Source: Planctomyces sp. (lineage in GTDB: Bacteria > Planctomycetota > Planctomycetia > Planctomycetales > Planctomycetaceae). From it: DNA of 32,083 bases. This document shows, piece after piece, positions 8,463-17,062 of this stretch (position 1 is the first letter of the stretch; each line of letters starts with the position of its first letter). Both the position numbers and the translations under genes were made by a program. Where the stretch lies: contig SXKJ01000340.1 in the NCBI GenBank assembly GCA_005778115.1, forward strand, positions 1 to 32,083. The letters are read 5' to 3'. The notes beneath the pieces were generated by a model. That model was not told the origin of the DNA. It did not search any database and was given only the letters and a program-made list of their open reading frames with translations.

Positions 8463-9458
8463 ATGCCTGCAGATCCCGCTCAAACGTATGTCGTGAAGTC
8501 GTTCGCCAATGAAGCCTCACTGGTCTCGTGCCGGTTTGATCCGAGCGGCCGATTCGTGTTCGTCGGCATGCAGCATTCAAAGGTCGTCCGCTGGGACATC
8601 GCCAGCGGTGCGAAGACCGATCTCGAAGGAGGTCATGAATCGTGGGTGCGAGCAATCGCGTTCGCGAACAAGGGCGAGACAGTCCTGACTGGCGGCCACG
8701 ACGGCCGACTGGTGTGGTGGCCAACGGCTGCCGAGAAGCCGGCTCCGATCCGCACGGTTGAGGCTCACGCCGGATGGATTCGAGCGATCGACGTCAGTCC
8801 GGACGGACAGTTTGTCGCGTCGTGCGGCAACGACCTGAAGGTCAAGTTATGGAAGGTCGAGGACGGCAGCCTGGTCCGCGAGATGACCGGCCACGAGCGG
8901 CACGTTTACAACGTCGCGTTTCATCCCGGAGGTAAGAATCTGGTCTCCGGCGATCTGGTCGCGAACTTCATCGACTGGGAGGTTGAGACCGGCAAGACGC
9001 TGCGATCGTTCAAAGTCCCAACGATTCACAAGTTCGATCCCGGCTTCATGGCCGACTATGGCGGGCCGTACTCGATGCAGTTCGCGAAAGACGGCAAGCA
9101 GTTCGTAGCTGGTGGTATCACGAACGTCTCGAACGCCTTTGCTGGCGTTGGTAATCCGGCCTTCTGCATGGTCGATTGGGAGACTGGAAAAGAGACGATC
9201 GCTCATCTCTGCAAGTCCGGTCTGAATGGCAAAGCCTTCGGCGCGGTTCTGCATCCCGACAACTTTCTGATCGGCGGTGTCGGCGGAGGTGGCGGCGGAC
9301 ACATCTTCTTTTGGAAGCCGGGACAGAAGGACGAATTCCACACATTCAACATCGGCAACGCGATCCGCGACCTGTCGCTGCACCCGGATGGGATCCAACT
9401 CGCGACCGCGCACCACGACAAGCAACTACGGTTGCTAGCGATGAAGCCGAAGGGGTGA
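8463..9458 (+). CDS. WD40 repeat beta-propeller protein
   Basis: The 331-residue protein consists almost entirely of WD40-type blades. Recognisable blade endings include VVRWDIASG, GRLVWWPT, LKVKLWKVEDGSL and FIDWEVETGK. Blade starts include GHESWVRAIAFANKGETVLTGG, AHAGWIRAIDVSPDGQFVAS and GHERHVYNVAFHPGGKNLVS. There is no signal peptide, so it is probably cytosolic and acts as a scaffold. A glycine run (GGVGGGGGGHIFFW) sits in a loop near residue 280. I chose ATG 8463 (MPADPAQTYVV), preceded by GGGAGA. The longer open frame from 8412 only reads through the right arm of the 8394-8446 hairpin. Planctomycetes often have such proteins near PQQ-like and DUF1501 genes. The partner is unknown. Confidence 0.88.
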   Translation: MPADPAQTYVVKSFANEASLVSCRFDPSGRFVFVGMQHSKVVRWDIASGAKTDLEGGHESWVRAIAFANKGETVLTGGHDGRLVWWPTAAEKPAPIRTVEAHAGWIRAIDVSPDGQFVASCGNDLKVKLWKVEDGSLVREMTGHERHVYNVAFHPGGKNLVSGDLVANFIDWEVETGKTLRSFKVPTIHKFDPGFMADYGGPYSMQFAKDGKQFVAGGITNVSNAFAGVGNPAFCMVDWETGKETIAHLCKSGLNGKAFGAVLHPDNFLIGGVGGGGGGHIFFWKPGQKDEFHTFNIGNAIRDLSLHPDGIQLATAHHDKQLRLLAMKPKG

Positions 9459-9477
9459 GTAGGAATGCCGAAATAAG

Positions 9478-9528
9478 TGTGGCACGACGCTCCGCGTCGT
9501 GATTTGCGACGCGGAGCGTCGCACCACA
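9478..9528. repeat. Inverted repeat between convergent genes
   Basis: The arms 9478-9499 (starting tgtggcacgacgctccg) and 9507-9528 pair over 22 bp with two mismatches and a 7-nt loop. It lies between the 3' ends of the WD40 gene and the aldolase gene. Confidence 0.85.
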
Positions 9529-9548
9529 ATGCTGCCGGGCAATCAGCA

Positions 9549-10322
9549 CTACGCGAAGAATTTACCGAAGTTCGCTTTGACCGCGTTCAGGCCGGCTTGA
9601 ACGATTCGTGAATCGTTCGTCACCGAGAGCATCCGGCAGCCCTTCGAGTACAGCATCTCGCAATGCTCGGCATTGGGGGTGACGGCTCCCCACGGCTTGT
9701 TGTGCTTGCGACAGGCGGCGGCGATCTTGTCGATCGCTTCCTGACACTTCGGGTGCATGAAGTCGCCGGTGACGCCGAGCGCCTGACTCAAATCGGAAGG
9801 GCCGACAAACAGCAGATCGACGCCGTCGATCGCCGCGATTGCCTCCACGCAGTCCACCGCCTCAAGCGTTTCAATCTGGATCGCGAGCCAGTTGTTTTGA
9901 TTCGCCTCGACCACAAACTTGGCGAGCGGCGTCAGCGTGTAGCGCCCATCAAAGCCGCTGACGTTCAGCCCGCGATTGCCACGCGGTGCGAACTTCGTCC
10001 AACGGACAATCTGCTCGGCCTGTTCGGCGGAATAAACCATCGCCGCCATGATGCCGCCCGCTCCGGCTTCCAGGCATTTCGTGAAGATGGCGTAATCGGT
10101 CGGCGCGATGCGGACGAAGCAATCGAGGCTCTGACTGCGTGCCGCCGTGCAGGCGATCTCCAGATTCTCCATCGAGAACCCGACGTGCTCGTGATCGAGC
10201 CAAAGCCCATCGAAGCCACCGTTGAATCCGATCATGTTGATCACATTGTGGTGCAGCACTCGCCCCATCGCGGCGTATCGCACCGTTTCACCACGAGCCA
10301 GTTTTTCTTTCGTGCGTAGCAT
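9549..10322 (-). CDS. HpcH/HpaI family aldolase (class II, 2-keto-3-deoxy acid type)
   Basis: The 257-residue cytosolic protein is related to 2-dehydro-3-deoxyglucarate and 4-hydroxy-2-oxo acid aldolases, which cleave 2-keto acids to pyruvate and an aldehyde using a divalent metal. Visible features are LWLDHEHVGFS with the likely catalytic His46 (40-50), FVRIAP with the pyruvate-binding Arg71, IQIETLEAVD with metal ligand Glu151, and DLLFVGPSDLSQALG with metal ligand Asp177. I chose ATG 10322 (MLRTKEKLARGE) because GGAAAGG lies six bases upstream. Fifteen extra in-frame residues upstream come from a short palindrome (10345-10363). Two PQQ-like genes lie upstream on the same strand. The exact substrate is unknown. 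Confidence 0.87.
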   Translation of the reverse strand: MLRTKEKLARGETVRYAAMGRVLHHNVINMIGFNGGFDGLWLDHEHVGFSMENLEIACTAARSQSLDCFVRIAPTDYAIFTKCLEAGAGGIMAAMVYSAEQAEQIVRWTKFAPRGNRGLNVSGFDGRYTLTPLAKFVVEANQNNWLAIQIETLEAVDCVEAIAAIDGVDLLFVGPSDLSQALGVTGDFMHPKCQEAIDKIAAACRKHNKPWGAVTPNAEHCEMLYSKGCRMLSVTNDSRIVQAGLNAVKANFGKFFA

Positions 10323-10344
10323 GAGATGCCTTTCCGAGGCGTAG

Positions 10345-10363
10345 CGCACGCGGTTCGCGTGCG
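10345..10363. repeat. Short palindrome upstream of the aldolase gene
   Basis: The arms cgcacgcg (10345-10352) and cgcgtgcg (10356-10363) are perfect with a 3-nt loop, flanked by gtag on the left. It lies about 23 nt upstream of the aldolase start on the minus strand and could affect its leader. Confidence 0.6.
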
Positions 10364-10386
10364 ACACAAAGAAATTGAAGCTGAAA

Positions 10387-11625
10387 TTACTGAGCCTTCA
10401 CGTCGTAGCAAGAAAGGATTTCCTGATCTCGCAGGAAGAGCTTGCCGTTGCAGACGACGGGATGCGCCCAAACCATTCCCTTGGAATTGCGGCGAGCCGG
10501 TTTTGGTGAGGGATTGAAGCGGCCGTGCTCTTTCCAGCCCACTGGAGATGCCTCTGCGAGGACGACGGTGCCGGTCTTTTCCTCAACGCAATACAGCATC
10601 CCGTCGGCGCAGGTGACGCAGCCTTTTCCAAGAGCACCCTTTTCGGCCCAGACGACATCACCCGTTTTGAACTCCATGCAGACCCAGCCAACCGCGTCCG
10701 AGTAACCGTAAAGATGATCGCCTAACAAGATCACTCCACCGTGATGGTTCTTCATCTTCTGGTTGAAGTACACGTCCTCGACTTGGCTGCCTCCGATGAC
10801 TTTTACCAGCTTGCAACCGACTCCGTAGCCGGACGTGATGAAGACGTGGTTGTCGTGATAGATCGGTGTCGGGATCACCGCCGTCTTGCCCGGCCACTCG
10901 GATTTCCATAGCAGCTTGCCGTCGCTCGCGGAGACGCCGACGACTTGGCTCTGGAACAACTGCAGGTACTGCCGCTGCCCATTCAGCTCAACCGGCACGA
11001 CGGACGAGTAACCCGCTTTATCGGTCAGCTCGGCGGTTCGCCAGAGGATTTCACCGTTGGCCTTGTTGAGCGCGACGATCGCCCCTTCGCTGCCGCCGGG
11101 AGTGCAAATCACCTGATCGCCGTCGACCAGCACCGATTCGCAAAAGCCCCATCCGGGCTTTCGGCCGCCGAGCGACGACATCGATTTCTGCCAGCGCACT
11201 TTGCCGTCTTCAAGCGCCGCGCAGATGACGGTTCCCTGGCCTCCCATCGCACAGACCGCGTCGCCGGAAATCGCCGGAGTGCCGCGCGGGCCATCTCCTT
11301 TGCCGTCATCCAGACGAGTTCCCACTCGCGCGGCCCAGAGTTCCTTGCCGTCGTTCGCATTCAGGCAGATCAGGAACTCGGTATCTTCGCGTGCCCCAAT
11401 CGTGATGAGCTTCCCGTCGGCAATTGCAAAGCTCGAATAGCCCAAGCCGACATCGCTGTTGCTCCAAACCAGTTTCGGGCCGTCGTTCGGCCAGTCCTTC
11501 AGCAGACCGGTCTCCTTCGATACGTCGTCCCGATCCGGCCCGCGCCAATTCGGCCAGTCGCCGGCTTGAAGCGAGGCCGCCATCCAACAAAGTCCGAGGA
11601 GAAACAACCGAAAGGCAAATCGCAT
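10387..11625 (-). CDS. Exported PQQ-like beta-propeller repeat protein 1
   Basis: The 412-residue protein has a signal peptide (MRFAFRLFLLGLCWMAASLQ). It is followed by the planctomycete hallmark DWPNWRGPDRDD and a series of quinoprotein-type blades, such as ADGKLITIGA, LICLNANDGKELWAARV, ALNKANGEILWRT and SASDGKLLWKSEW. These blades form an eight-bladed propeller in PQQ-dependent dehydrogenases. No enzyme active site is visible here, so a structural or binding role outside the cytoplasm is more likely. ATG 11625 is preferred because AGGAG lies seven bases upstream; an ATG six bases earlier (11631) is too close to that site. It lies 103 bp downstream of a paralogue. Confidence 0.88.
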   Translation of the reverse strand: MRFAFRLFLLGLCWMAASLQAGDWPNWRGPDRDDVSKETGLLKDWPNDGPKLVWSNSDVGLGYSSFAIADGKLITIGAREDTEFLICLNANDGKELWAARVGTRLDDGKGDGPRGTPAISGDAVCAMGGQGTVICAALEDGKVRWQKSMSSLGGRKPGWGFCESVLVDGDQVICTPGGSEGAIVALNKANGEILWRTAELTDKAGYSSVVPVELNGQRQYLQLFQSQVVGVSASDGKLLWKSEWPGKTAVIPTPIYHDNHVFITSGYGVGCKLVKVIGGSQVEDVYFNQKMKNHHGGVILLGDHLYGYSDAVGWVCMEFKTGDVVWAEKGALGKGCVTCADGMLYCVEEKTGTVVLAEASPVGWKEHGRFNPSPKPARRNSKGMVWAHPVVCNGKLFLRDQEILSCYDVKAQ

Positions 11626-11652
11626 GAGCATACTCCTGACGAAAAAACTGGT

Positions 11653-11721
11653 GAGCCGGAGAGTGTCAGCTCCCGGACTTTGAAACTCGGCGAACGTCCG
11701 GGGGCTGACGCCCGCCGGCTC
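11653..11721. repeat. Inverted repeat between the two PQQ-like genes
   Basis: The arms 11653-11678 and 11696-11721 pair over 26 bp with four mismatches. The core gtcagc/gctgac flanked by C- and G-runs resembles family C at 20679-20754. It separates two co-directional paralogues. Confidence 0.78.
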
Positions 11722-11728
11722 GCCTTGG

Positions 11729-12994
11729 TTAGTTGGCAATGCAATACAAATGGGTGTCAGTGCGGATCAGGACTTTGCCATCCGTGAAAACCGGAGTCGC
11801 AACAGTCTGCGTGCCGTCGAGTTCATTGGCGGCGAGCACCTTGAACTCCGGGCCGGCAGAGAGCACGAAGGTCACTCCGTCCTCGCGAGTCGCATACAGC
11901 TTGCCGTCCACAACGATTGGGGACGAACTAAAACCGAGACGACCTTGCTCCGTTTGGCCAGACCAGATTTCGCGACCCGTCTTGATGTCCAAGCAAGTCA
12001 CGAGACCCCGCATCTTGCCGGAGTCGGTCAGCACATAAACCTTCCCATTTACCGCCGCCGGGGTCGCAACATCGGTTCCATTTCCCTTCTTGACCCAGGC
12101 CACATGCGACTTCGTCACGTCGCCGCGGCCTCCCAAATTGATCGCCGTGATTTCTTGGCCGCGCTGATACGGAGCGATCACTATGCCGTCGGACACCACT
12201 GCGGAGGCAATCGAGCGCAGTCGTTTCAGCGACGCGGGATCGGGATTCAATCCACCAACGCGCCAGACTTCTTGACCGTTGGCCGCGTCGTGAGCGGTCA
12301 CATGATCGGCTCCCAACACGACAAGCGTCTCGTGACCGTTCTCATTCAACACAACGGGGGTCGAATAACTGTGAGCGGATTCCTCCGGCGCATCCACATT
12401 GCGGTCCTGCTTCCAGGCGACCTGGCCGGTGGTCTTATCGAACGCGACGAGGTACGACGGCCCGGATTGCATGACAGCCACGACGCAATGCTGCTTGGTG
12501 AGCACAGGCGACGTTCCCAAATCCCACCACAGAGTGTTCTCGCCGAACTTTTCTTGCAGATTCGTCTGCCAGATGAGCTTGCCAGCGAAGTCAACGCAAA
12601 TCAGGTCGCCACTCTTGAAGTATGCGAAAACGTATTGGCCGTCGGTGGCACACGAGGGATTGCTGCCCGACGCCTTCTTGTTCTTGCCACCGAGATCCTT
12701 GCCGATCACGACTCGCCACTGTTCCTTGCCGTTGCGATTGAACGCGAGCAAGGCGTTCGTTCCTTCCGCGGCGCTCGTCAGAAAAATGTGGTCGCCCCAC
12801 ACCACTGGAGTCGACGAACCTCGGCCAGGCAACTCGACTTTCCAAGCGACATTTTTCGTGGCACTCCATTCGGTCGGATATCCCTTGCCAGACGCGACAC
12901 CGTTGTAATCCGGCCCGCGCCAGTTTGGCCAATTGTTGGCGAGCAGTGGCGAAGCGAGAGCGGCGATCAAACACAACGAGGCAACCAATCGCAT
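11729..12994 (-). CDS. Exported PQQ-like beta-propeller repeat protein 2
   Basis: The 421-residue protein has a signal peptide (MRLVASLCLIAALASPLLAN), then NWPNWRGPDYNG (21-32) and repeated blades, such as VVWGDHIFLTSA, LLAFNRNGKEQWRVV, YLVAFDKTTGQVAWK, VTAHDAANGQEVWRV and VTCLDIKTGREIWSG. The strand-closing W in each blade and the DGKLYATRED pattern are typical of PQQ-like domains. It is a paralogue of the next gene downstream and of the protein at 20776-22014. It is expected in the periplasm or attached to the envelope. The start is set by AGGAG eight bases before ATG 12994. Upstream in-frame codons lack a ribosome site. Confidence 0.88.
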   Translation of the reverse strand: MRLVASLCLIAALASPLLANNWPNWRGPDYNGVASGKGYPTEWSATKNVAWKVELPGRGSSTPVVWGDHIFLTSAAEGTNALLAFNRNGKEQWRVVIGKDLGGKNKKASGSNPSCATDGQYVFAYFKSGDLICVDFAGKLIWQTNLQEKFGENTLWWDLGTSPVLTKQHCVVAVMQSGPSYLVAFDKTTGQVAWKQDRNVDAPEESAHSYSTPVVLNENGHETLVVLGADHVTAHDAANGQEVWRVGGLNPDPASLKRLRSIASAVVSDGIVIAPYQRGQEITAINLGGRGDVTKSHVAWVKKGNGTDVATPAAVNGKVYVLTDSGKMRGLVTCLDIKTGREIWSGQTEQGRLGFSSSPIVVDGKLYATREDGVTFVLSAGPEFKVLAANELDGTQTVATPVFTDGKVLIRTDTHLYCIAN

Positions 12995-13296
12995 GGCGGG
13001 ACTCCTTCGGGAAGGGAATTCGTCGGCGGGCGGACACGCAGAGGCGGAAAGCATAAGTCCCGCCCCCCGAAATTGTGAGCGCATTGCCGGCAGGTCCAGC
13101 GAGTCAAAACCGTGAATCGATCGCAGTGCTAGCGAGTTCCTTGGATTGCCGTTTCACGGAGTGGCAATTGAAGGCGAGTTTTTGACTCTCAGTTGGAAGT
13201 TCTCAGTTTCCAAGAGCATTCTCAGCGGCTCCGCCGATTTCCTAGCCAGCTTCTCCGTTTACACGTTTTTCGGAAACGGTTATATGTGCCCGCGAT

Positions 13297-13327
13297 TTGA
13301 CGGAGCGGCTTAGGCGTTGCGTTAAAT
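13297..13327 (+). promoter_or_regulatory. Possible sigma-70-type promoter upstream of acpP
   Basis: TTGACG at 13297-13302 and TTAAAT at 13322-13327 are separated by 19 bases. The boxes are acceptable but the spacer is long, so this is only a candidate. Confidence 0.22.
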
Positions 13328-13408
13328 TTAGTGAACACACCTCCCGGCCTAGTGGCCGCGATGACGTGCGGGCGAATCCAGAGTGGGTCAAAACAGCGAT
13401 CAGCCTTC

Positions 13409-13414
13409 GGAGGG
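13409..13414 (+). promoter_or_regulatory. Shine-Dalgarno site that sets the acpP GTG start
   Basis: GGAGGG at 13409-13414 lies seven bases before the GTG at 13422. It supports that GTG, and not the earlier in-frame GTG at 13383, as the acpP start. Confidence 0.75.
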
Positions 13415-13421
13415 CTATTCC

Positions 13422-13661
13422 GTGTCTGTTGAAGAAAAAGTGATTGCCATTGTGAGCGAGCAACTCGGCGTTGCAAAAGAAGAAATCAAATCCGAAAGCA
13501 AGTTCGTCGACGACCTCAAAGCGGATTCGCTGGATGTCGTAGAACTCGTCATGGAGTTCGAGGACGAATTCGAGGTGACGATCCCCGACGACGATTATGA
13601 CAAGATTAAGACTGTCGGCGATGCGGTGAAGTACATCACAGATAAGAAGAACGCCGCTTAA
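13422..13661 (+). CDS. acpP: Acyl carrier protein
   Basis: The 79-residue acidic protein carries growing fatty acyl chains on a phosphopantetheine arm. The attachment site is Ser36 in the textbook motif [18 protein letters not shown] (33-50). The rest, [19 protein letters not shown] and [19 protein letters not shown], forms the usual four-helix bundle. Start at GTG 13422 (MSVEEKV) is supported by a strong GGAGGG site and by the family length. fabF follows 195 bp downstream on the same strand, as in many bacteria. The intervening stretch holds a weak palindrome (ggctgac...gtcagcc near 13690-13717) and no gene. Confidence 0.96.
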   Translation: MSVEEKVIAIVSEQLGVAKEEIKSESKFVDDLKADSLDVVELVMEFEDEFEVTIPDDDYDKIKTVGDAVKYITDKKNAA

Positions 13662-13856
13662 GCGACTCAATGGACGTCGGCCTCCTGGGGCTGACGGTCG
13701 CAGGCACGTGTCAGCCGTACGGCTGCCCCCATCTGAGCGAACACCGGAATGTCAGCCTGTCGAGGCGAGTCGCGTGAAGCGAGAACCCACACCAAGGATG
13801 GTTGCGGTTCAGCCAGCAAGCAACGCTGATGTCCTGGCAACGGGAAGAGCACAAGG

Positions 13857-15101
13857 ATGAGTCGTCGAGTAGTTGTCACCGGCTTGGGCGTCGTCACGTC
13901 GCTCGGCTTTGAGGTTCCCGATTTTTGGGATCGCCTCTGCGCCGGAAAAAGCGGCGTCGGACCGATTGGCCGGTTTGATTGTTCGGACTTCAAAGTCCGC
14001 TTCGCCGGCGAAATCAAAGACTTTGATCTGTCCGAGCACGTCGCGATCGACTCGAAAGAAGTGAAGCGACAGGATCGCTTCGTGCAATTCGCGATGGGTG
14101 CCGCTGGAAAAGCGATCCGCCAATCGGGCTTGGATTTCTCCAAAGGGGACCAGTTCCGCCACGGCGTGTTGATCGGCAGCGGTATTGGTGGGCTGCAAGA
14201 GATTGAGCAACAGCACAGCCTCTTGTTCGATCGCGGTCCAACGCGCGTGTCGCCGTTCATGATCCCCAAGCTGATGGTGAATGCCGCGAGCGGAAACATC
14301 TCCTGTCATTGGACGCTCAAAGGCCCCAATAGCGCGGTGGCGACCGCATGTGCTTCCGCGACGAATGCGATTGGCGATGCGTTTCGGCTGATTCAACTCG
14401 ACATGGCCGACACAATGGTGACGGGCGGCAGCGAAGCGGCGATCACTCCGATGGGCTTGTCCGGTTTCTCGCGCATGGCCGCGCTCTCCACTCGGAACGA
14501 TGATCCCGAACGAGCCAGCCGACCGTGGGACAAAGATCGAGATGGATTCGTAATGGCGGAAGGAGCCGGCGTGCTCGTTCTGGAAGAGTACGAGCACGCG
14601 AGAGTTCGTGGCGCGAACATTCTGGCGGAGATCCTCGGTTACGGCATGTCGGCCGACGGTAGCCACATGACGGCACCTGATCCCGAAGGACGCGGAGCTG
14701 CTCGTGCAATGCAGACGGCGATCAAGGATGCCAAGGTCAATGTCGCTGACATCGACTATGTGAACGCTCACGGCACCAGCACGCCGCTGGGCGACAAAGC
14801 CGAAACGTTCGCGATCAAGACGGTCTTCGGCGAGCATGTCCGCAACATCGCGGTCTCCAGCGTGAAGAGCCAATTGGGACATTTGCTCGGTGCGTCAGGT
14901 GGAGTGGAAATTGTTGCGACAGTGCTCGCTCTGCAAAACCAAGTCGCGCCTCCCACGATCAATCTCGACAATCCTGACGAGGGATGTGATCTCGACTATG
15001 TTCCTCACGAGGCGCGCCCCATGCCGATTCGCCGAATTCTGAAAAACAGTTTCGGCTTCGGCGGTCACAATGCCTGTCTTGTGCTCGCACGAGCGATGTG
15101 A
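13857..15101 (+). CDS. fabF: Beta-ketoacyl-ACP synthase II
   Basis: FabF condenses malonyl-ACP with acyl-ACP in fatty acid chain elongation. The 414 residues are full length. The catalytic triad is visible as Cys165 in TACASATNAIGDA, His305 in NAHGTSTPLGDKAE and His342 in SQLGHLLGASGGVE. The N-terminus RRVVVTGLGVVTSLG and the C-terminal NSFGFGGHNACLV are also canonical. It follows acpP on the same strand, and the pair is very likely co-regulated. The start is ATG 13857 with AAGG just upstream. The KAS II family also includes polyketide-type ketosynthases; the neighbouring ACP and the lack of other PKS domains favour the housekeeping enzyme. Confidence 0.95.
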   Translation: MSRRVVVTGLGVVTSLGFEVPDFWDRLCAGKSGVGPIGRFDCSDFKVRFAGEIKDFDLSEHVAIDSKEVKRQDRFVQFAMGAAGKAIRQSGLDFSKGDQFRHGVLIGSGIGGLQEIEQQHSLLFDRGPTRVSPFMIPKLMVNAASGNISCHWTLKGPNSAVATACASATNAIGDAFRLIQLDMADTMVTGGSEAAITPMGLSGFSRMAALSTRNDDPERASRPWDKDRDGFVMAEGAGVLVLEEYEHARVRGANILAEILGYGMSADGSHMTAPDPEGRGAARAMQTAIKDAKVNVADIDYVNAHGTSTPLGDKAETFAIKTVFGEHVRNIAVSSVKSQLGHLLGASGGVEIVATVLALQNQVAPPTINLDNPDEGCDLDYVPHEARPMPIRRILKNSFGFGGHNACLVLARAM

Positions 15102-15283
15102 TCGTTGGGTTTTTCCCGTCTTGTCCCATTTTTTCCGATCGACCTAGAATCCGCCCGTTCGTTGATCGGGCACAACCTGCACGGCTCGGCACGGTCGAGT
15201 GGTTTGATTCGCAAACCCTCGAATGGAGAGTGTCGCCGCCGTCCACAAATTCAGCCGAGTTTCGCCGTTGGAAGGAGTCATCG

Positions 15284-17062
15284 ATGAGAATTGTTCGCAA
15301 AATCGCGCTGGTTTTGTGTGGGATGTTGGGACTAATCGGTGGAGCCGCCATTGCGCAACAGGCACCGCCGGCTCACGCAACTCAGCTCCATGCGGCGTTG
15401 AATTCAACCAACGAGCTCATGGCCGATCTCAAGTTCCTCTGCGAGCTGGCCGGACCACAGGGAGTCAAAGGCTGGAAACTGCTGGAGCCTTTTCTGGAAG
15501 AGACGTTCGCGGGGACCGATCCCGCCCGGCCCGTCGTGGTGGATGTGTTGTTCAACGCCAACGGCTCGGACATCCGTGCTCACTTTCCGCTGTTGGTGGA
15601 CCCTAAAAAGCCGCTCGGCACGAAGTTCTTGACCAACCTTGCGGGCATCGGAATTCCGAACAAACGATTGACCGCCGGTTTCTACCAATTGGGGGGCGGT
15701 GCTGATCCGATGAAGGGGGCCGCCTTCAATGGTTTTTTGCGACTGCTCAATCCGCCAATCACCTATGCTTCCATCGCCACGGATCGCAACTTGGTTCCAG
15801 CGAATCTTCCCGACCCGACCAAAGGGGCTGTGGTCGCCGCGTTGCTGGCCAAGAAATACGACGTCGGCTTGATGATGAAGAACCCCAAGCAGGCCGAAGC
15901 CGATCAGAAGGCGCGGCGCGCTGACTCTCAGAAGGCCAAGGAGAATCTGCTCGCCGGTTTGAAGAAGAAACCGGAGGACACACCGGAAGCCTTCGCTGTG
16001 CAAAAGGCGCTGCTCGAACACAACCTGGGTGAGCTGGAACGCTTCATCGCGGAATCCGATGAGCTGACACTCGGCTGGATCACTGACGCTCCGAAGAAAG
16101 ATGCGCGGCTGGACTTTGAGCTGGCAGCAATTCATGGCACCGGATTGGATGCGAGCGCCAAGTTGCTCGGACAGAAGCCAGGAATGTTCTCTAGCGTGCC
16201 ACGTTCTCCGGATGCGATCCTCAGTGGCCGTCTGCATTTCCCGCTGGATGAATTCCGGCAGTCCAGCTTGGTGTCCAGCCTGCCGCTTTATCGTGCTGTG
16301 GCGGACGCGGACATTGCCGCCTCGACCACCAAGTCGGCCGAGCAAAAGGAGGCGATGAAGCTCGCGTCCAAATTGTTCTTCGACATGGTTGATGCTGAAG
16401 TGAAAGTCGGTGTCATTGATGGGTTGATCGAGATGTCGCAGGCCAACGGCGAGAAGTCGAATCTGGTTTTCGGCATCAAGGCCAAAGACGGCCAGGCTCT
16501 CAAGGCGATTCTGGAACTGATTCCGAAGATGAATGCGGATTACAAGCTGCAGCTCGATGTTGAGAAGGCCGGCGACTACGAGATTCACTCGATTCAAATC
16601 CCGGAGAACCACGAAGACTTCGAGATGATCTTCGGCAAGGGTGCTCCGGTATTCGTGGCAACCGGCCCGAACGCTTGGTGGGTCGCAGTCGGCACCAAGT
16701 CGAAGGATCAACTCAAGCTCGCTTTAGGAGCGGCGGGACAAGGCAACGCCGCGCAAGCCAATAATTTTCTGACGTTGTTCGGTCGGGTCGGTCCGTGGGT
16801 CGAATACATCGACATCCGACGGACTCGATTGGATGCGGTGCCGTCCGACGTCAAGCTGACCGAGGCGGACCTGAAAGACAGGAAGGATCGCGCGGCCCTC
16901 CGCAAAGTCGCGCTCGACACGTTCAAGTCGGGCAAGGGAACCTTCGAAACCAAGCTGGATGCGAAGGATGGCAAGGTCACCGGTTCGACCCGCTTCGATG
17001 ACGGCATCCTGCTTTTCATCGGGACGGCGATCTCTGACTTCAGCAACAAGACGCTGAAGTAA
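15284..17062 (+). CDS. Large exported protein of unknown function
   Basis: I do not recognise a family. The 592-residue protein starts with a clear signal peptide (MRIVRKIALVLCGMLGLIGG, then AAIAQQ). AAGGAG at 15272-15277 supports ATG 15284. The open frame runs back to 15098, but those codons look non-coding. A charged, probably helical region rich in Lys, Ala and Glu (about 205-265, KNPKQAEADQKARRADSQKA) is flanked by mixed alpha/beta sequence. A second half contains KLFFDMVDAEVKVGVIDGLI and a PVFVATGPNAWWVAVG strand. This layout resembles exported planctomycete proteins without assigned function. The 182-bp gap after fabF suggests its own promoter. Its 3' end overlaps the convergent gene by 23 bp. 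Confidence 0.8.
   Translation: MRIVRKIALVLCGMLGLIGGAAIAQQAPPAHATQLHAALNSTNELMADLKFLCELAGPQGVKGWKLLEPFLEETFAGTDPARPVVVDVLFNANGSDIRAHFPLLVDPKKPLGTKFLTNLAGIGIPNKRLTAGFYQLGGGADPMKGAAFNGFLRLLNPPITYASIATDRNLVPANLPDPTKGAVVAALLAKKYDVGLMMKNPKQAEADQKARRADSQKAKENLLAGLKKKPEDTPEAFAVQKALLEHNLGELERFIAESDELTLGWITDAPKKDARLDFELAAIHGTGLDASAKLLGQKPGMFSSVPRSPDAILSGRLHFPLDEFRQSSLVSSLPLYRAVADADIAASTTKSAEQKEAMKLASKLFFDMVDAEVKVGVIDGLIEMSQANGEKSNLVFGIKAKDGQALKAILELIPKMNADYKLQLDVEKAGDYEIHSIQIPENHEDFEMIFGKGAPVFVATGPNAWWVAVGTKSKDQLKLALGAAGQGNAAQANNFLTLFGRVGPWVEYIDIRRTRLDAVPSDVKLTEADLKDRKDRAALRKVALDTFKSGKGTFETKLDAKDGKVTGSTRFDDGILLFIGTAISDFSNKTLK

Larger units (their letters stand above)
12995..13421. other. 427-bp intergenic region with divergent promoters (acpP and PQQ-like gene 2)
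   Basis: I see no gene here. The region lies between two divergently transcribed genes, so it must contain promoters for both. It has several short palindromic bits (for example attgcc...ggcaat near 13147-13175) but no long inverted repeat like those in other gaps. A possible acpP promoter is listed separately. Confidence 0.6.
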
